NCBI RefSeq assembly: GCF_017654505.1
Contig: NC_054536.1
Location: 8,356,294 to 8,420,293, forward strand
Source: Polyodon spathula
Lineage: Eukaryota; Chordata; Actinopteri; Acipenseriformes; Polyodontidae
Direction: 5' to 3'
DNA: 64,000 bases
The notes beneath the pieces were generated by a model, which was given only the letters and a program-made list of their open reading frames with translations, did no database searches and was not told where the DNA came from. Of the stretch, positions 1 to 13,609 are shown piece after piece. Both the position numbers and the translations under genes were made by a program. Every line of letters starts with the position of its first letter. Positions within the stretch are counted from its first letter, which is position 1.

Positions 1-1563
1 GTTTTTTTTTGTAAAGAAAAACCAGTAGTATGTACAGTAGTATATGCATTGTTGTATTAGGTATTGTCCTAGGCACATTATGTACATACTGTATAACTAT
101 GAGGATTAAGTTGCACTTTTTTTATTCTTCTGTTTGTTTCTAAAAATTACAGCACATACTGTAACAAGGTTGCTGTACACAAATACAGCTTCCATGTGTG
201 GTTTGCTTGGCAGGGTCATTGTTTATGTCAGGCTAACTCTTGATATTTACAAACCCTAATGCACAGCTACAGCTCATTAGTGCCAGCTCTAAATGAAAGC
301 AATTACATAATATAAAGTTAATATGTAACCAGGGAACACAGAATACTGGGTTCAATGGGCTACTTTTTGTGATAATTAGCCTAAATTCTCAAAAATATTT
401 AACACTTCATAGATGATACTGTATGGGAAATGCAATTGCTTTTGAAATGACACCCAAGGAGTTTTACACAAGTGTATCATTTTAAAATTAAAATTAAATG
501 AAAGACTGTCTATTCCCTAGCAGCAGTAAAGGAAATACAGCAGCTCCGAGTTCTGAAGAAAATATTTTCAGATATCGTAGTGTGCTCCTAAACCCGTAAA
601 AGCCGCTTTCTACCTCTGTGAAGAACTCCCCTTTCAGTCTGCCAGCCACATCAAAACAATCCTTTAACTCAAACAGGTGCCTTGGCTTGCACTCTGCTAA
701 CATTTCTATGCTATGCTGTTATAGGAAAGAAAATCCTCATTAAATACTTCAGCAGATTTCACAACGATCAGAGTACAGAGCAGAAAAGGTACAATTCCAA
801 AATGCATTGACTGTAGCCGACAGGAATCATCCCCCCCGAAAGAAATCAAAAGAAAGTTAAAAGAAAAGTGCAAACACATGGCTTAGAATTGTGTTTGAGT
901 CTGATCAAAGCCTATGGAACCTCCCAATATTATTTGCACTGGTTTTATTTCGAAAGGCTTAACAATGCAAGATGTCACACAGAACAATGTATATTAAAGT
1001 TGGAAAAAACCTTGTTTCACCAAATGCTTAACGCTTGACAAGAGAACACAGCAGTGTGGTCAATGCGGCTGGGTAAAGCTGAATTCTCATGTATCTGTGG
1101 TGCCAGGATGAGGGTCTGACATTTGAATTGCAAACTCAGAAGAATCAGAAAGGTGTTGCAGCTTGACAGAATCACAGCGAGATACAAACAATGAGGTTAT
1201 ATCTGGCATTTCTCATTAGGATTAAAGAAATCTTGTCCCATGGAAATTGATCTTACGGCCAGTCAGGTGGCTAGAGGATATTATACTGTACATATCATAG
1301 CAATGAAACGAAAGACTTTGTTTGTGAAAAGTACGCTCACAGACAATCACAAATGGAAATACGATGCTGCCAAAAAGAGCCAAAATAGACAGAGAACTCA
1401 ATTTAAAGAAATACAGTATGGATAAAGGAAGCATTTACATAAATACAGTCCAGAAGAAATGTCAAACCAAAAAGAAAAAAGAAACAGCAAAAATATAATA
1501 ATTTTACCAACAGTAAAATAGAAGAGTTGTTTAGTAATTAGTGAAGGCCTCCATCGTACTCAC
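1..1563 (-). other. KIAA1217: KIAA1217 intron (partial), no other feature
   Basis: This is intron sequence downstream of the exon at 1564. I translated it by eye for the next SKT exon and saw none. It is AT-rich single-copy-looking sequence without a clear transposon. Confidence 0.7.
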
Positions 1564-1657
1564 CCTCAGGTCTCCGTTTGCAGGTCTGGGATTGTGATTG
1601 AACGCATGGGCAGGGTCCTTGTGGTAAACCTTCAGGCAGGAATGGTCTGTAATGTTC
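1564..1657 (-). CDS. KIAA1217: KIAA1217 (sickle tail) fifth coding exon
   Basis: This exon of 94 nt encodes about residues 247-278. The acceptor is CTTGATTCCAG before GAACATTACAG and the donor is AGG|GTGAGTACG, a near-consensus site leaving phase 0. The peptide NITDHSCLKVYHKDPAHAFN, then HNPRPANGDLR, matches the human NIQDRSLLKVYNKDPAHAFN. Together with the preceding exon it completes the ELGDVRNI junction typical of the family. The open frame extends on both sides into intron, which explains a spurious upstream MARIKQLSSS. Later exons, which in vertebrates carry proline-rich and coiled-coil parts, lie outside the window beyond position 1. Confidence 0.96.
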
Positions 1658-4105
1658 CTGGAATCAAGGACATCAATAACTATAGAGGAGGACAGCTGCT
1701 TGATTCGAGCCATTTTTGGTAGCCTACACTTTAATCAGGCACATGTAGGAGGAGGAAAGGTCAAGTGTCACAAAAATGCACGGCTTCAATTCAGGGAAAA
1801 CCTCCAGCTTCAACGAGAACAATTTATATATCCACTTCTGACTAGCAACGTGCCGCGTGGCTGTGAGCGAGTGTGGAGGTATTGTGCAGTATTGTAATCC
1901 TCAACTCCACACCCAGAACAGGTGGCATCAAACCTAATGCAGCCACAGAATACAGGGAATAGAAAGGCAAACACCAAAGTAGCTGGCAGTCTTCCTGTGT
2001 CCTCGCTCACAAAAAGTTTGATTAAGTTTTGTAATGCTCAAGGTAAACAAAAAAAACTAAAGTTCTAAATAGAGTCACTGAATGATTTTTTTTTTTGTAG
2101 CAAACTACTAAGAGGCTTTATTTAGATACTAAAATATAAAAGTTGGTATAGCAGTACTTACACCAGTACTCTTAACAATTAACAGTGCCGCTGCCCCATT
2201 AGACTTAAACACAGGCATAAAACACACAAAAGCACTAGGCATTAAATATCCTTCTGTTTCACATCCTTCACAGTCCTGAAGAGGAGAAAGTTGTTCCAAC
2301 GGTAACTACCAAGACAATGCCACATTTAAATGCAACTAAATCAGACTGATCATTATAAAAACATCATTCTAACATTTGAAGATCTGTAAATAAGATAAAA
2401 AAATAAAAATGAATAAAAAAAGGAGCTATGAAATCAAGACATCAGCACTGAGATCCTGATGAACCTCTGTAGAGATTTGTTTCACCTTGCAGCTTGACAT
2501 GCTCAGACTGGGCTTACCTTTCAATAACAAGCACATTCAGATGTATCCCAACAAATCTTTTTAACAACAGAGACTAGCCTTGGAGAAAGCAGCAGCAGCT
2601 GAAAGGGAGGCTGTAACTGCATTGTGTTTCCCTCGGAGTGTATGTTACTGTCAATGACTGGAACTGACAGGCAGAGAAGCTGCTGGTTTTTTGCCAATGT
2701 ACAGTTATTCCAGGTGCGGCCGGAAGCTTTTTTTTAATTTTTAAAAAGTGAAGTATACTGAAGCATTAGGAGGGTTGGTCCCTTCTTACTAACCATATAT
2801 CAAGCAACAGCAAGGGAAACCTAACCAGCCAGAACATGCAACAGTGCATGAAACCCAACCCTCGGCACAACATCAAATACAGACTTCCTTTCCCCCTTCG
2901 TCACACACTGGCACATCGCGGAGAAATCGCACCAGTCTGGAAATAAATGCACTAGATCGTTAAACACCCACTTGAAACAATAAACATATTTCAAGGATTG
3001 CTAGAATGGATTTTTGGCCATGCTTTAAATGAAAGATTGGTGCCTGTTCAAAAAAACTTAAACTTAATAGATAAATAGACTGTTTTTGCTGAGAAGGGAT
3101 TTGCAAAGGCTCATGGTATATAGCAGTAATGATTATTGTCTCTTAATTCACAGCTCCTTGGAAATTAGTATTTCACACAAAGACGGCGGTATTCTTGTAC
3201 ATTTCTTAAAAATGTGCTTGTTATTTCACTGTAGAAAAATACGTAGCCCTCGCTTATCACATCTCATGCTCGTATGATCCCTAAGCATTTATTTCTTTTT
3301 CATAGGGGTAAACTGTACAATGTTCTATTTTAACCACTCTTTTCCTCTTATATAAACTAATGCCACAAGCAGAGGCAGAACTTCAGAAACTGAAACTGTG
3401 TCTTAAACTACTAAAGAAGGATGGGAGTAGTGATAATGCTGACAGTGCTAAAGTAGTAGGAGGTAAGAAAATAGGGTTTCAAACTTCCATTAAGCCAATG
3501 AACAGATGAAAGAACACACAGCTCTTTCTCAAAGGTTTCTATATTCAGGCTTTCCAAAAGCAAATTAAATCAGAGCACTAAACTGTCTTTCATGCACTGC
3601 CTACATGTTTTGCATGGGTTGCCTGCAGCAAGTGGTGGATTATCCAGTGAAACAAAACAGACATCTCCAGCCTACCCTGGGAAAATAACTGTCACTGATC
3701 TTGTCCATGTAAGAATAGATAAGCGTACCACCTAAACCCTCGGGCTGGTATTAGCTATGAATACGATCATGGGAAAAACAAGCCATAACTCCAATTAATC
3801 ATTTACGAAGAACAGTACTATTTAAAATGAACCTGCTGGACTGTAAACAATTCCTTACATAAATACAGCCTGAGTAAAAAAAATGGAATTCACACAATAA
3901 AAGCAGTGCAGTCTCAGGGCTTGCTTAAGAAGATTTGGCAATGATCCAGTATTTAGGCAAGGCAGAAGACCTTGAATGTGCACAGATGCATGAGAGAGGG
4001 CAAATTATTTACAGGTTTCTTTCTCTGCCGACACATGTCATTCAGAGCAATCATCAATCTGAAAAGGCTTCTATATTCATAAAGAACCAAAATTTACTCG
4101 CCTAC
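1658..4105 (-). other. KIAA1217: KIAA1217 intron between coding exons 4 and 5
   Basis: The intron is about 2.4 kb, with a GT donor at 4105-4104 and an AG acceptor at 1659-1658 on the minus strand. No other gene, RNA or complete mobile element was recognised in it. Confidence 0.85.
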
Positions 4106-4304
4106 CTTACGTCACCTAGTTCGTAGTACATTTTCCGTGCATCATCCTTGATGTATACGGCTACATTAGGAGACTCCAACATCTTCATGTTGAGCTGTTG
4201 TGGGAAGGCACTTACAAAGAGGGCACGAATTGTGTCCCCACTCGTTATTTCATTTGGCATCCTTATCTGTTTGGTTTCGTCTCCATACTGCAGATAAAGC
4301 ACAC
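4106..4304 (-). CDS. KIAA1217: KIAA1217 (sickle tail) fourth coding exon, AIP3-like domain start
   Basis: This exon of 199 nt encodes about residues 181-247, the start of the conserved AIP3 (actin-interacting protein 3)/p140Cap-like domain. The acceptor GTTCTCTCGCAG precedes GTGTGCTTTATC. The donor is GTAAG|GTAGG, so the last two bases AG join a G from the next exon to encode Arg. The peptide VLYLQYGDETKQIRMPNEIT, then DTIRALFVSAFPQQLNMKML and YIKDDARKMYYELGDVR, is almost identical to vertebrate KIAA1217. SRCIN1 reads differently here (for example GMLKSPNTAILIKDEARNVF). An apparent ATG upstream in the intron is only an accident of the open frame. This fold is thought to support cytoskeletal scaffolding, from family knowledge. 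Confidence 0.98.
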
Positions 4305-7300
4305 CTGCGAGAGAACAAGGCAACAGATTGGTTAGTATAACGACACACAGCCAGGCATTCTTTTGTCTTGTCATAATGTGCTGCATCATGGGCCTATAAA
4401 ATGTTCATGACCATAGGGTTTTCTGATGTGACATGATGAGCCTGACTAAGTAAAAAGGTGGGTCTAGTTTTTAAGAAAGTGAAACAAGACAAACATAAAA
4501 CTGCTTAAATTGCTTGTAGGACCAAATAAAAAATTAAAAAACACTTGTGGCTGGTTTTATGGACCCTAGAAATGAGTGTCTTGAAGTCTCTTGTATTTTT
4601 CTTTTTGCTTTTGAAATATTCCTCTCAGGAAAAAATGGTTCCAACTGTCAATTCGGTCAGGAAGGTTAATGATAGAAACAGAATCGCAGGGAATTAAATG
4701 GTTTCAATATCAGGAGATACAATTCCCTGTAATACTGTGTACACGTCAACAACAGGGTCTTCCCCTGGCGTAACACCACGGCAGTCAGCAGTGTTTTCTC
4801 AGGGGGTTTTGTTGAACCCCCAACCCCCCCGTCTCACCCACATATACACAACAACTTTTTTACTGTAAACACACTTGTCTAGTTTCGAGATGGTATCATT
4901 TTACACAACAAAACAGAGCAATTCACTTTCAAGCAGCAACGGCAAAACACACAAACACTCTGTGTGATTGACACTCACTCTATCTAATCTAGGACCCCCC
5001 CCCCCCCCCCCCCCGCCCCCCCCCCGCCCCGCCCCGCCCCGCCCCCCCCCCCCCTTCTAGAGCTTGTTTAAGAATGAACTGATAACATTGTAATCCACCT
5101 CCAGAATACAGTATATCCCAGTATCACTATTGTCCTTTGAGCAAACTGTTCTGAAGCTTGAATCTCCTGCCACAGATCTACGGCTTACTCTTTAAAGTCA
5201 AGGGGATTCAAAGTTTAAATGTCAGCTACATTGACATTTTGGGTTGAAATGTACAGTACAGCAAATCCTGATAACACCCTTAGTTACTTTGTGTGATTCT
5301 TGCTTGTAAACAACAGGTTAAGACTGGAGTAATTCAATAACAGTTCCTGTTTATACTTAGCAAGTGCTGCCACTGCTGAAAACACGTTCTCACTAGCAGT
5401 GTCTTACTCAATCACTCACCTTAAAGTGACACCATTAGATTTTATAACAATCATTGACACATTTTCTTGTTTAAATTTCCCTTGGTGGCTTGTGAGGTTA
5501 TGCAACCATTTCTAAGGGGATTATTCTTCAGAGCTCACTCAGTATCGGGTGGGGTGGGGGGAGGTTATGCTTGTGGATTACTTGGATAGCCTCATTTCAA
5601 GGAAATTAACACAGCTCTCCATTAACAGTCATACAGTTTCTTCTGTGGAATAGAATCTGGACCATCTCTTATGTAACATGGTAGGTTGTGGCAACTGTAT
5701 GACTGACCAAACACAACATTGTGCTCAGGCGAAATCCATCCCACATTTCCCTACCAGACAGACAACAAATTTACATTGCCTCCCACATTCCCATTTGAAT
5801 AAATACACAGGCTGAAAGAGAAACCACTTTAATAAATGTTTGTTTGTTTTTTTAATTAAAACTTGTACTAAATAAAAGTTTGCTTAATTATGTAAGGTAA
5901 TATGGTACATGAGTGTAAAACGTATCTGACATGTAAACACACATTTTGTTCTGTTGAAAGTGTTAATGGCAGCTATGGTCTGCCACTCGGCTATAGAAAG
6001 TTCCTGGGAAGAACCCTGTTAGCTGAAAGAGGAAATGCAGCACATGTTTAACACTAACATCCATGCAGTGTACTTCTTTTAACCAACAGATATACCGTTA
6101 AACTAAAAGCAGTATACTGTAACAACATTCCAAGCCAAACTCCAGCCTGTAACAATACCCCATATACACCTTGCAGAGGCTTGCTCAATGGCTTTGCTGC
6201 CTTCAGAAGCCTCTTTGAAACAAATATCATGTTGCATGTAATTGCCCTTTTTTAAAAAAAAGTTATACTGCAATTAAAAGTTACCTCTCCCTTGCTTATT
6301 TGTCTTGATGAGTTTATTAAAGAAGTCACACAGAATACTGAATAGCTGTTCTCCACCCAACAGCTGGCATGGTTTGGCTTCTCTTTGAAATGTAACGAGC
6401 ATTGTCCCTCTCTGCTGTCTAACATGGGCTGAAAGAAGGTAACTTTAGAATACGTGCTTCAAGCCCTATCCAAGGAAATAGTCAAACATACAAAACTGTC
6501 TGCAGCGCACCTCCAGGGTCCCAGGGTTGTGATCACTAGAATACCCTTACCACTGGCTTAACAGGGTTTTATCAATGCTAAAACAATAACAAGCAGTGTG
6601 TTGCAGTTTCCAACAGCTGTGCCCGAATGTCTTGTCTCATACCCCCTTTCCTGTTCATACCATTCCTGTCCATCTCTGTGCTGCTGTCAGAGTGCCTGCT
6701 TTATAAAGAGCCAGAGTACTCAAACCCTATATTTTTCTTAACATATATTTAGAAGTTCAAAATTAAGCTGGTCTGTTTTGCATCTCCTGGCATTAGCAAC
6801 TGTGGCAAATTCCAGTGCTTGTTTTTTTTTTTTTGGTCAAAACATTAAGAGTATGATTTGACTTGCCAGTTTGTGGATGGCTCAAGGAAACAAAATGCAT
6901 CAACGCAGCCAATTAACGATGCAAGGGCCACTTTTAATAGGGCTTGAATGAAACAAAAAACTCATGATCAATGTTTTTTTGGATGACTGACTTTGTTAAG
7001 CATTAAGGCTGCTTTGGACTGCTTGTTTTTAGGTGTGTTTGCAGATCTGTGCAGAGGAGATGTGTGTGTTCGTGTAAAGGAGAGACAGAGACAGAAATAG
7101 CCAACGGTTAACATGAGTTCTCTAATCTGAGCCACAGCTTGTGAACGCTTGTCTTTAATTTGAATATACAAGCTGGCTTGTAATTAATTGTATACGATAG
7201 CTTTCCCTATTCAGCCTTGGTAGAAGAGAAAATGAACACTTCCATATGCATACTGTAATTGACCAGATTCAAATAAAGAAAATGCTTCTACAGTATATAC

Positions 7301-7633
7301 AAACAGGATTCATTACTACCATGTCCAGATCAAACAATATATAGCAATCAAACAAAGCATTAGCAGTTATGGTAGTCATAGTTGTATCTGTAGCATGAGA
7401 ACCAAAATGTATGCTTGCAAAACCAAAAAACAATTCAGCATTATTGCTTAAGTGGAACTTTAACCAAGGGTAAAAATAACGGACACACTTAGGCTCATTA
7501 GACAGGATCTGCAAAGAGCATACAACAAGACGAAAGCAATCTTCATACTGCATCATGTACGACTTATCACCCATGGTGAAGGTGAAAGAAAAAGCCAAGG
7601 GCTGATGTTACTGGAATTTGAAACGCACAGTAC
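4305..7633 (-). other. KIAA1217: KIAA1217 intron between coding exons 3 and 4
   Basis: The intron is about 3.3 kb. Its only notable content is the long C-rich tract at 4995-5054. No coding similarity was seen elsewhere in it. Confidence 0.85.
4995..5054. repeat. Poly-C tract with regular G interruptions
   Basis: A 60-base run consists of C blocks broken by single G residues. On the transcribed (minus-sense) strand it is a G-rich tract with many G4 runs, so it could form G-quadruplexes in the pre-mRNA. Its exact length in an assembly is unreliable. Confidence 0.9.
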
Positions 7634-7829
7634 CCAGTGATCTGTCCTTTGTCTGGTTGGTTGACCTCACCACCGGGAGGCTTGCCCTTGAGCGGCTGCC
7701 CCTAGTGAAAGCAGTTGGGATCTCTTCCTCAGACATGACTTCCAACGACTCCTCCGAGACGACCAACTGATGCTCGGTCTGATCTCCAGGACCAGGCTGC
7801 GGGCTCTGGGAGTGCTTCGGGCTTATGAT
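7634..7829 (-). CDS. KIAA1217: KIAA1217 (sickle tail) third coding exon
   Basis: This exon of 196 nt has no internal start and was found by translating across the splice sites. The acceptor CCCTCTCTCTCCAG is strong and the donor is CTGG|GTACTGTG, so it runs from phase 0 to phase 1. It encodes about residues 116-181. The stretch TRGSRSRASLPVVRSTNQTK, followed by DRSLG, matches the human FSRGSRTRASLPVVRSTNQ region, and SLEVMSEEEIPTAF matches SLEAMSEGDAPTPF. The last G joins the GT at the start of the next exon to make the Gly before VLYLQYGDE. The serine- and arginine-rich character fits a regulatory linker before the AIP3-like domain. An internal ATG (MSEEEIPTAF) could serve as start for transcripts from an internal promoter, which is an inference. 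Confidence 0.94.
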
Positions 7830-10800
7830 CTGGAGAGAGAGGGAAAAATAAAGGTTCTAGTCTGAACAGCACTACAGCTTAATACAGACATGCGTTTGTA
7901 AGATCAGCACGTTCACACAGATCTCACTCCCGTGCATTCAGCGCAAGTTTTCAATGAATTGTATATTACTGCATAGGCTGCATCTTGGGATTTGACCTAT
8001 AATTGAAAACCCTTTAAAAGAGTAGCGCAATCCTATATTCTACAGCATGCTACATTGCTCCATGTAACAGACATCGCGCTGAAGATGCATTCGTTTTGTC
8101 TGCAAGTTATACTTCTAATGTAAAGACTGCTCTTACACACACTTCCAGCATTCCATCCATGCACATGTTTTAAATGAACACCATGCATGTTGGCTACCAA
8201 CACAGCTGATATCCACTGCACTTGTGTTTTTAATTAACATTTTAAAAATTAATAAAAGAGATGCCAAACCTAGCACAATGCATCAAGGTTATTCAAGTTC
8301 CAAAAAGATACAGGGCTCTATGTATCACAGTATTTTCCTTCACATCTATTGTATTTTTAACTTTCGCAGCACAACCCTTGATGTAAAAACATATTGTTTT
8401 CATTGTGTTTACTTCTTTCGTTTGGTTACTGAAGTGAGCATATTTCTACTCATTAAACCTAACATATATACTCCACTTCACTGGCAATGAGCATGTGGGT
8501 GAGATAGCTTGAGCATACAGCACTTCGAAGAAAATACTAAAAAAAAAACCCGCTACGAAATAGAAATAAACAAAATCACTGCCAACACAATGATACATAG
8601 GGCCCGTAATCTATGATGATATCACGTTCAAGCTAACAGCATAGAAAAATATCATTTGAAAAAGCACTGCTTGCCCTGGAATTTGGTTAGGAAATATGTA
8701 GGACACATTTTTGAATTTCAGAATCTGGGGGTAATACAGACAAACTTGTCCTCCTGCCACAAAACATTCTTACAAGTACATAAGTGAGCTGTAGGTCATG
8801 GTATGTACCTTTTCATTATATTGACAGCTCTAATTTTGTATTTACAGCTGCGGTGAGGATGCGTGTTACTATGACACTTGTATAAATGGGTAGTTGTCCT
8901 TATCTTTTTGCTCTATTAAACTAAACATATTCTCCAGGGCACTTCTTGTCATGTTTTAATTCAGCAACAAAAAAAAATGAAGCTAAACTGAAAGCCTAAA
9001 TACATGCAGTACAATGCTGAGGTTATTAAACAACGTGCCAAGAGGTCATTGAATGTGGAGACAGGAACTTTGAAAGGACACAAGCCTGTTGATGGCTGTG
9101 TCAGCTTGTTAGGGTTTCTCACCACTTGGTGAACAGTGCAATGCTGCGTGTTGAGAAGGGCAATGCTGGAGGGCAGGGAGGTTAGTTGGGATGCAAAATA
9201 ATGAGCACACCCAACTGGGAAAGGATGCAGAGAAGAGGAGAAACGATGTACTAACTCTTTGAGATGACTCGATTTTCATCAAGTACCTTTGCATGTCAAG
9301 CTCTGAGTGAAGCGAGGCCAACATGCACTGTATGGCCTAATAGATGGTTTCAAGCAAAAAAAAAAAAGGACAGAAATATCATAAAATCAGAAATACAATC
9401 ACTTAAAAATGACTCATATCTATGTCTCATTAGTTTAACACATGACAATAATTGAAATGCTGACAAAGCATACATAAACCAGCCCAATCCATGTACAAGT
9501 GCATCACCATTTTTGGAAGCCATCATATATACATTAACTTTGATTACAAGTACAACTGGTGCTCAATACTTCATTTTAAAATAAAATGTTGATGCTTCCC
9601 CTTTATTTTTTAGTGGTAAAAAAGAATATGAGCACCTCTATTACATCAACAAGATAAGAATTTTTAATACAGTACATTGCAAACCAGCTATTATTTAAAA
9701 AGGTAGTACAGAAAAACGGCTGGCTAGAATGGAGTAAAACTAGCATAACTTTAAAAGTGCGGCAAAAATAGATGAATCCTACAGTGGCTACTGGGTGGTT
9801 TAGTGGTTCACAAACTGTATATACTTACAGTATCAACTTAAGTAACAGAGAGAAAATAATAAAGAAAACTATGTTCCCTAATTGAATTAAATAAAAAACA
9901 ACTTTATACACTACTACATATGCATCATAAATTCTGAGGTATAATCTATGACTTAAAAATTAAAAGAGCAGGCTTGTTTGGACAAGAAGTCTTGGTGAAT
10001 CTCTTTCTTGTTATAACACAACGTTCTGTGGTAAAATGATACACGACATAGGGAGCCATTCCCAGATTTCAGCACAAAGCTGTTCCGAACTGTAATGTAG
10101 TTAATAAGTGGATCAAAAAATCATCCTGGCTGGGGCGACTCCTGCAAGATCAAATCTATCCTTTAAGAATGGCTGCATTTAAATATTTAAAACAGAATAC
10201 CTTTTTCAAACCACAGTTAGATCGTTTTAACAAAACATTGAAAACATGTTGCCAAAGAATCAGCAATATTATGCCAAATGACAATAACATTTTATTTATT
10301 AAAAAAACAACTTTTCTTTGCTTCCACATTCACACATTGCATAACTGACATCCGGTAATTGCTCCGTGTTTTTACTGTTCAGCACAATCTGTCACTTGTT
10401 GTCAGATGTTCCTGACTGCGATGAGCTTTGCAGAAATCCAGTTTACTGCATTTGTGTGAAACAGTCATCAGGAACAATGGCCTGCCTAAAACATGCTACC
10501 TGACAGAGATACCAAACTCTTGTTAATTGGTCTCATCTTACTAACTGTAGATGCAGGTTAGTACTGAGAATGATAGACAGAAAATAAAAATGCCACACTG
10601 TAAAACTGATTTTGCAATTGCATGCCTTCTTGGGAAGCCTGAAACAAAGCAAACGGTTATGAACTCCAGAATAAGCTGCACTGTGTGTGACAGCTTCTTA
10701 CATAAAACACAATACAGCATATTATTCTTTGAGCCTTCAGGGCAAGGTGTTGACTGGTGGATCTGCTTGCAGAGATAGCAATTCAGTGGTTTCACCAAGT

Positions 10801-12691
10801 GATTGTTTCCTTACAGTCGCATACAGTAAGCTACTCAATGAGAAAGTGGAAAGCTGCATTCCCAAGGCAAAGTACAGATACAGAACTTCATGCTTTAGTG
10901 TGTTAATGCAGAAAATAACACATCAGTTCAATTTACTGTACCTAAAGATGTCAGCTCTGGGTACAGCCCACGGAGCTGCAAAATACAGGTTAGAAAAGTG
11001 AGAAGGACCACGTCCAAGAACTCACTTACACCCGTTATGTCATTCTGGCTTGAAAAAGGCTAACAATTAGGCTGTTGATTTACAATTCAAACACAGTAGA
11101 TAAGCTGAAATATAGGGGTATAGCTCTGGCCACAAGTTTTGCATCATCCTATATAATTAGCACATTTTTCTTCATAAAAGTTTAATGAAATCTGCTGAAT
11201 AATGTTTGTTAACATATTGAATTACATACCACTATGTAGTTTTCTCATATACCTAATGAAAAACTGAAAAATGTGACATTTCAAAATCTAATATGAAATG
11301 CTGTAATACTATTATGACTTCCAGTAGACTTCTGTGACACAATTAATACAGTACAGGCTACAAGCGATGTCTGTGTGTGGCATCGTGACGAATTATTGCA
11401 AAGCAATTATAAAGCGGGGTATTAAAATAGCACAGTGCTACATAGGTCAGCTTCAATGTAATGTTAAACAAACAGCTTAAACAAGGCTGTTCCTTGGGTG
11501 CAAATTCTCAACCATTCGTACATGTGCCTTGATTGAAGTATTCAGAATTTCTCTAAACACTGACATTGGAACCAAGTCTGCTACTGTTAGTGGCTTCCAG
11601 ACAGTAGAGCTAAAGATCTGAAACTCAAGCAGTACCTTTTTATTATCATGAACCAGAAGTTAACTAGTTAAACAATTTTGCAGGACTCGTAGCATTCTGA
11701 GACTCATTCCCAAGCAAATTTCATTTGAATGCCTTTTCTCGTATTACCTCGGGTCAGTGACTACAGAGATCAGTAAACCTGCTGACATTATTGCTCATAG
11801 TGTAGTTCATGACAGGAAAAAAGGAAATCATTGAGCTTCAAGTCAATAGGAATGGGGGGTTCCAAAGTCCTAAAAACAGGCCTTTTGATGAAATAAAAAT
11901 ATTAGCATGTATAAATATATCCAGAATAATATTCAAGTAACAATACAATAATAACAAACACAGTACCTGACTGGAAAAAAGTTGAAAGTTGTGAGTTTAA
12001 AAAAAAAAAAAAGTATACATTGAACAGTGAGCTAAACTTGCTCTGTCTTCTCTACTGCAGCTGTTAACATTTAAAGTGCCCTAATTGAGTGAATGCCACT
12101 AGCCACACTCTCCAAGCCCCACGCCTGGTTTGTAAAAACACCTTTCACTGAATGACTTACTCTCCTGTCCCACTCAAACACTGTTGCTACTGGTAAAAAA
12201 AAAAAAAAATAATAATAATAATAATAATAACATCCACTGTTTAAACTTAAAAATCAGTCCCATTTTGCACTTTGGTAAAGATCTGGTAAGTCTCTTTAGT
12301 GTGTTTTTGTCTGTAGTGGTAACAATGTGTACCCTATCTTACCTCATTACATTAGGGCCATTGTGGGAATCGTAAGTAACAACGCATATCTTCACTAGCC
12401 ATAACCTTTGGGTTCAAACATGTAAGTTATACAAAATATCAGCTTGCACGAATTCTGTAAAGTGCTGAACACGTGTTACATGCATGTCAGTGCCACAGCG
12501 GTAAATGTAAAATTAAAGCTCTGGGTAACATTAGAACATTGATTGCTATGACCAGAGTATGCATGTGTAAAAAACAAGTTTGACACACAGATGCCTTCAC
12601 ATACCTCCAAATTCTATTCACACAAAGTCCAGAACAATTTTCATCACAAACCGCCCCAGTTTAGGGCAAGGTGTTCCAGGAATTCAATATG

Positions 12692-13430
12692 CAGTGCTAC
12701 CCCGTTATAATGCTGTGGTCGGGTCCATAATTAGGAGACCGTGCTACTTGTGTTTCCATTATAACAAATATTGGCGTTTTTGTTCCTGAAATGACTTACA
12801 TGCCCACAAGCAAAAATAATATTGTAGTGTACGGTGGAAAATGAAGGAAGGAGACACACACAGTTTGCAGGTACTCGAATCCACGGTTTATTGACGATTA
12901 TTCTCGGCCCCTGTTAGCCTGGGCCACATCAAAAACAGCAAACAGTCTAGCACTCTCACAGCAGCACATTCACACAGCAGCTTGTCTCTCTGGGCTCTGC
13001 CCGCGCTGATGTTTGAACCCCCTATATGCTTTCATGTCCCTGCTATCCCTGTTGACGTTCCTGCAGAAACCAAGCAAATAAAGCAGAGTCTAATTCATTG
13101 TCTTTAGCGCAGCACATTTTTTTCCTAAAGCAGCCTCTTTGGAGTCAGTCTTACCAAGAAAACCTCTTCGTTTGTCTTCGTCTTTTAGCCATCCACCCAA
13201 TGTAGATTCTGTAACATTTATATCTTCTGAAACTGCTGCTTGAGTTTCACCTTTTCATACTTTGCCCATTGCATCGAGTTTCATATGAACGAAAGATTGA
13301 CATTTTTTTTCTGTCTGCCATGCTTCGTACTGTATATCTGAAGCGTTCACCCTCCGTTTGCATGATGCGGGAAATGGGAGCCACAACCTTACCATGTTAT
13401 AACCGATTCCACACTATAACAGGTTATAGT
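12692..13430 (-). mobile_element. Degenerate pogo/Tigger-like DNA transposon
   Basis: The left end CAGTGCTACCCCGTTATAAT, followed by TGCTGTGGTCGGG, matches the left end of the 150-bp element at 29084. The right end near 13390-13430 (GTTATAACCGATTCCACACT) resembles that element's right end but is eroded. Minus-strand transposase remnants lie inside. A stretch around 12830-13000 does not match the small copy and may be internal sequence or a later insertion. Confidence 0.55.
13010..13290 (-). pseudogene. Pogo/Tigger transposase fragment
   Basis: Translation of the minus strand gives KGETQAAVSEDINVTESTLG, followed by GWLKDEDKRRGFL. This is typical of the N-terminal helix-turn-helix of pogo/Tigger transposases (KGES...VS.STV..W). 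Further on, in another frame, LDSALFAWFLQERQQG resembles the CENP-B-type second DNA-binding domain (ALYKWFLQQR). The reading frame is interrupted by stops and at least one frameshift, and the DDE catalytic domain is missing. It is a dead remnant inside the element at 12692-13430. Confidence 0.5.
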
Positions 13431-13609
13431 TTTTCATTAAGTATATGGAAAACTACAGAGCGGTGTGTAATTTAACATGTTAATGTAAGATTATTCAGCA
13501 GGTTTCATTCAACTTTATGAAGCAAAACTGGTTAATTCTGTAGGGTGCTGGTTTTCCATAGGTGTAATTGCCCCCCATAATTATCAAAAAGAACGATTCT
13601 TGAATCACC

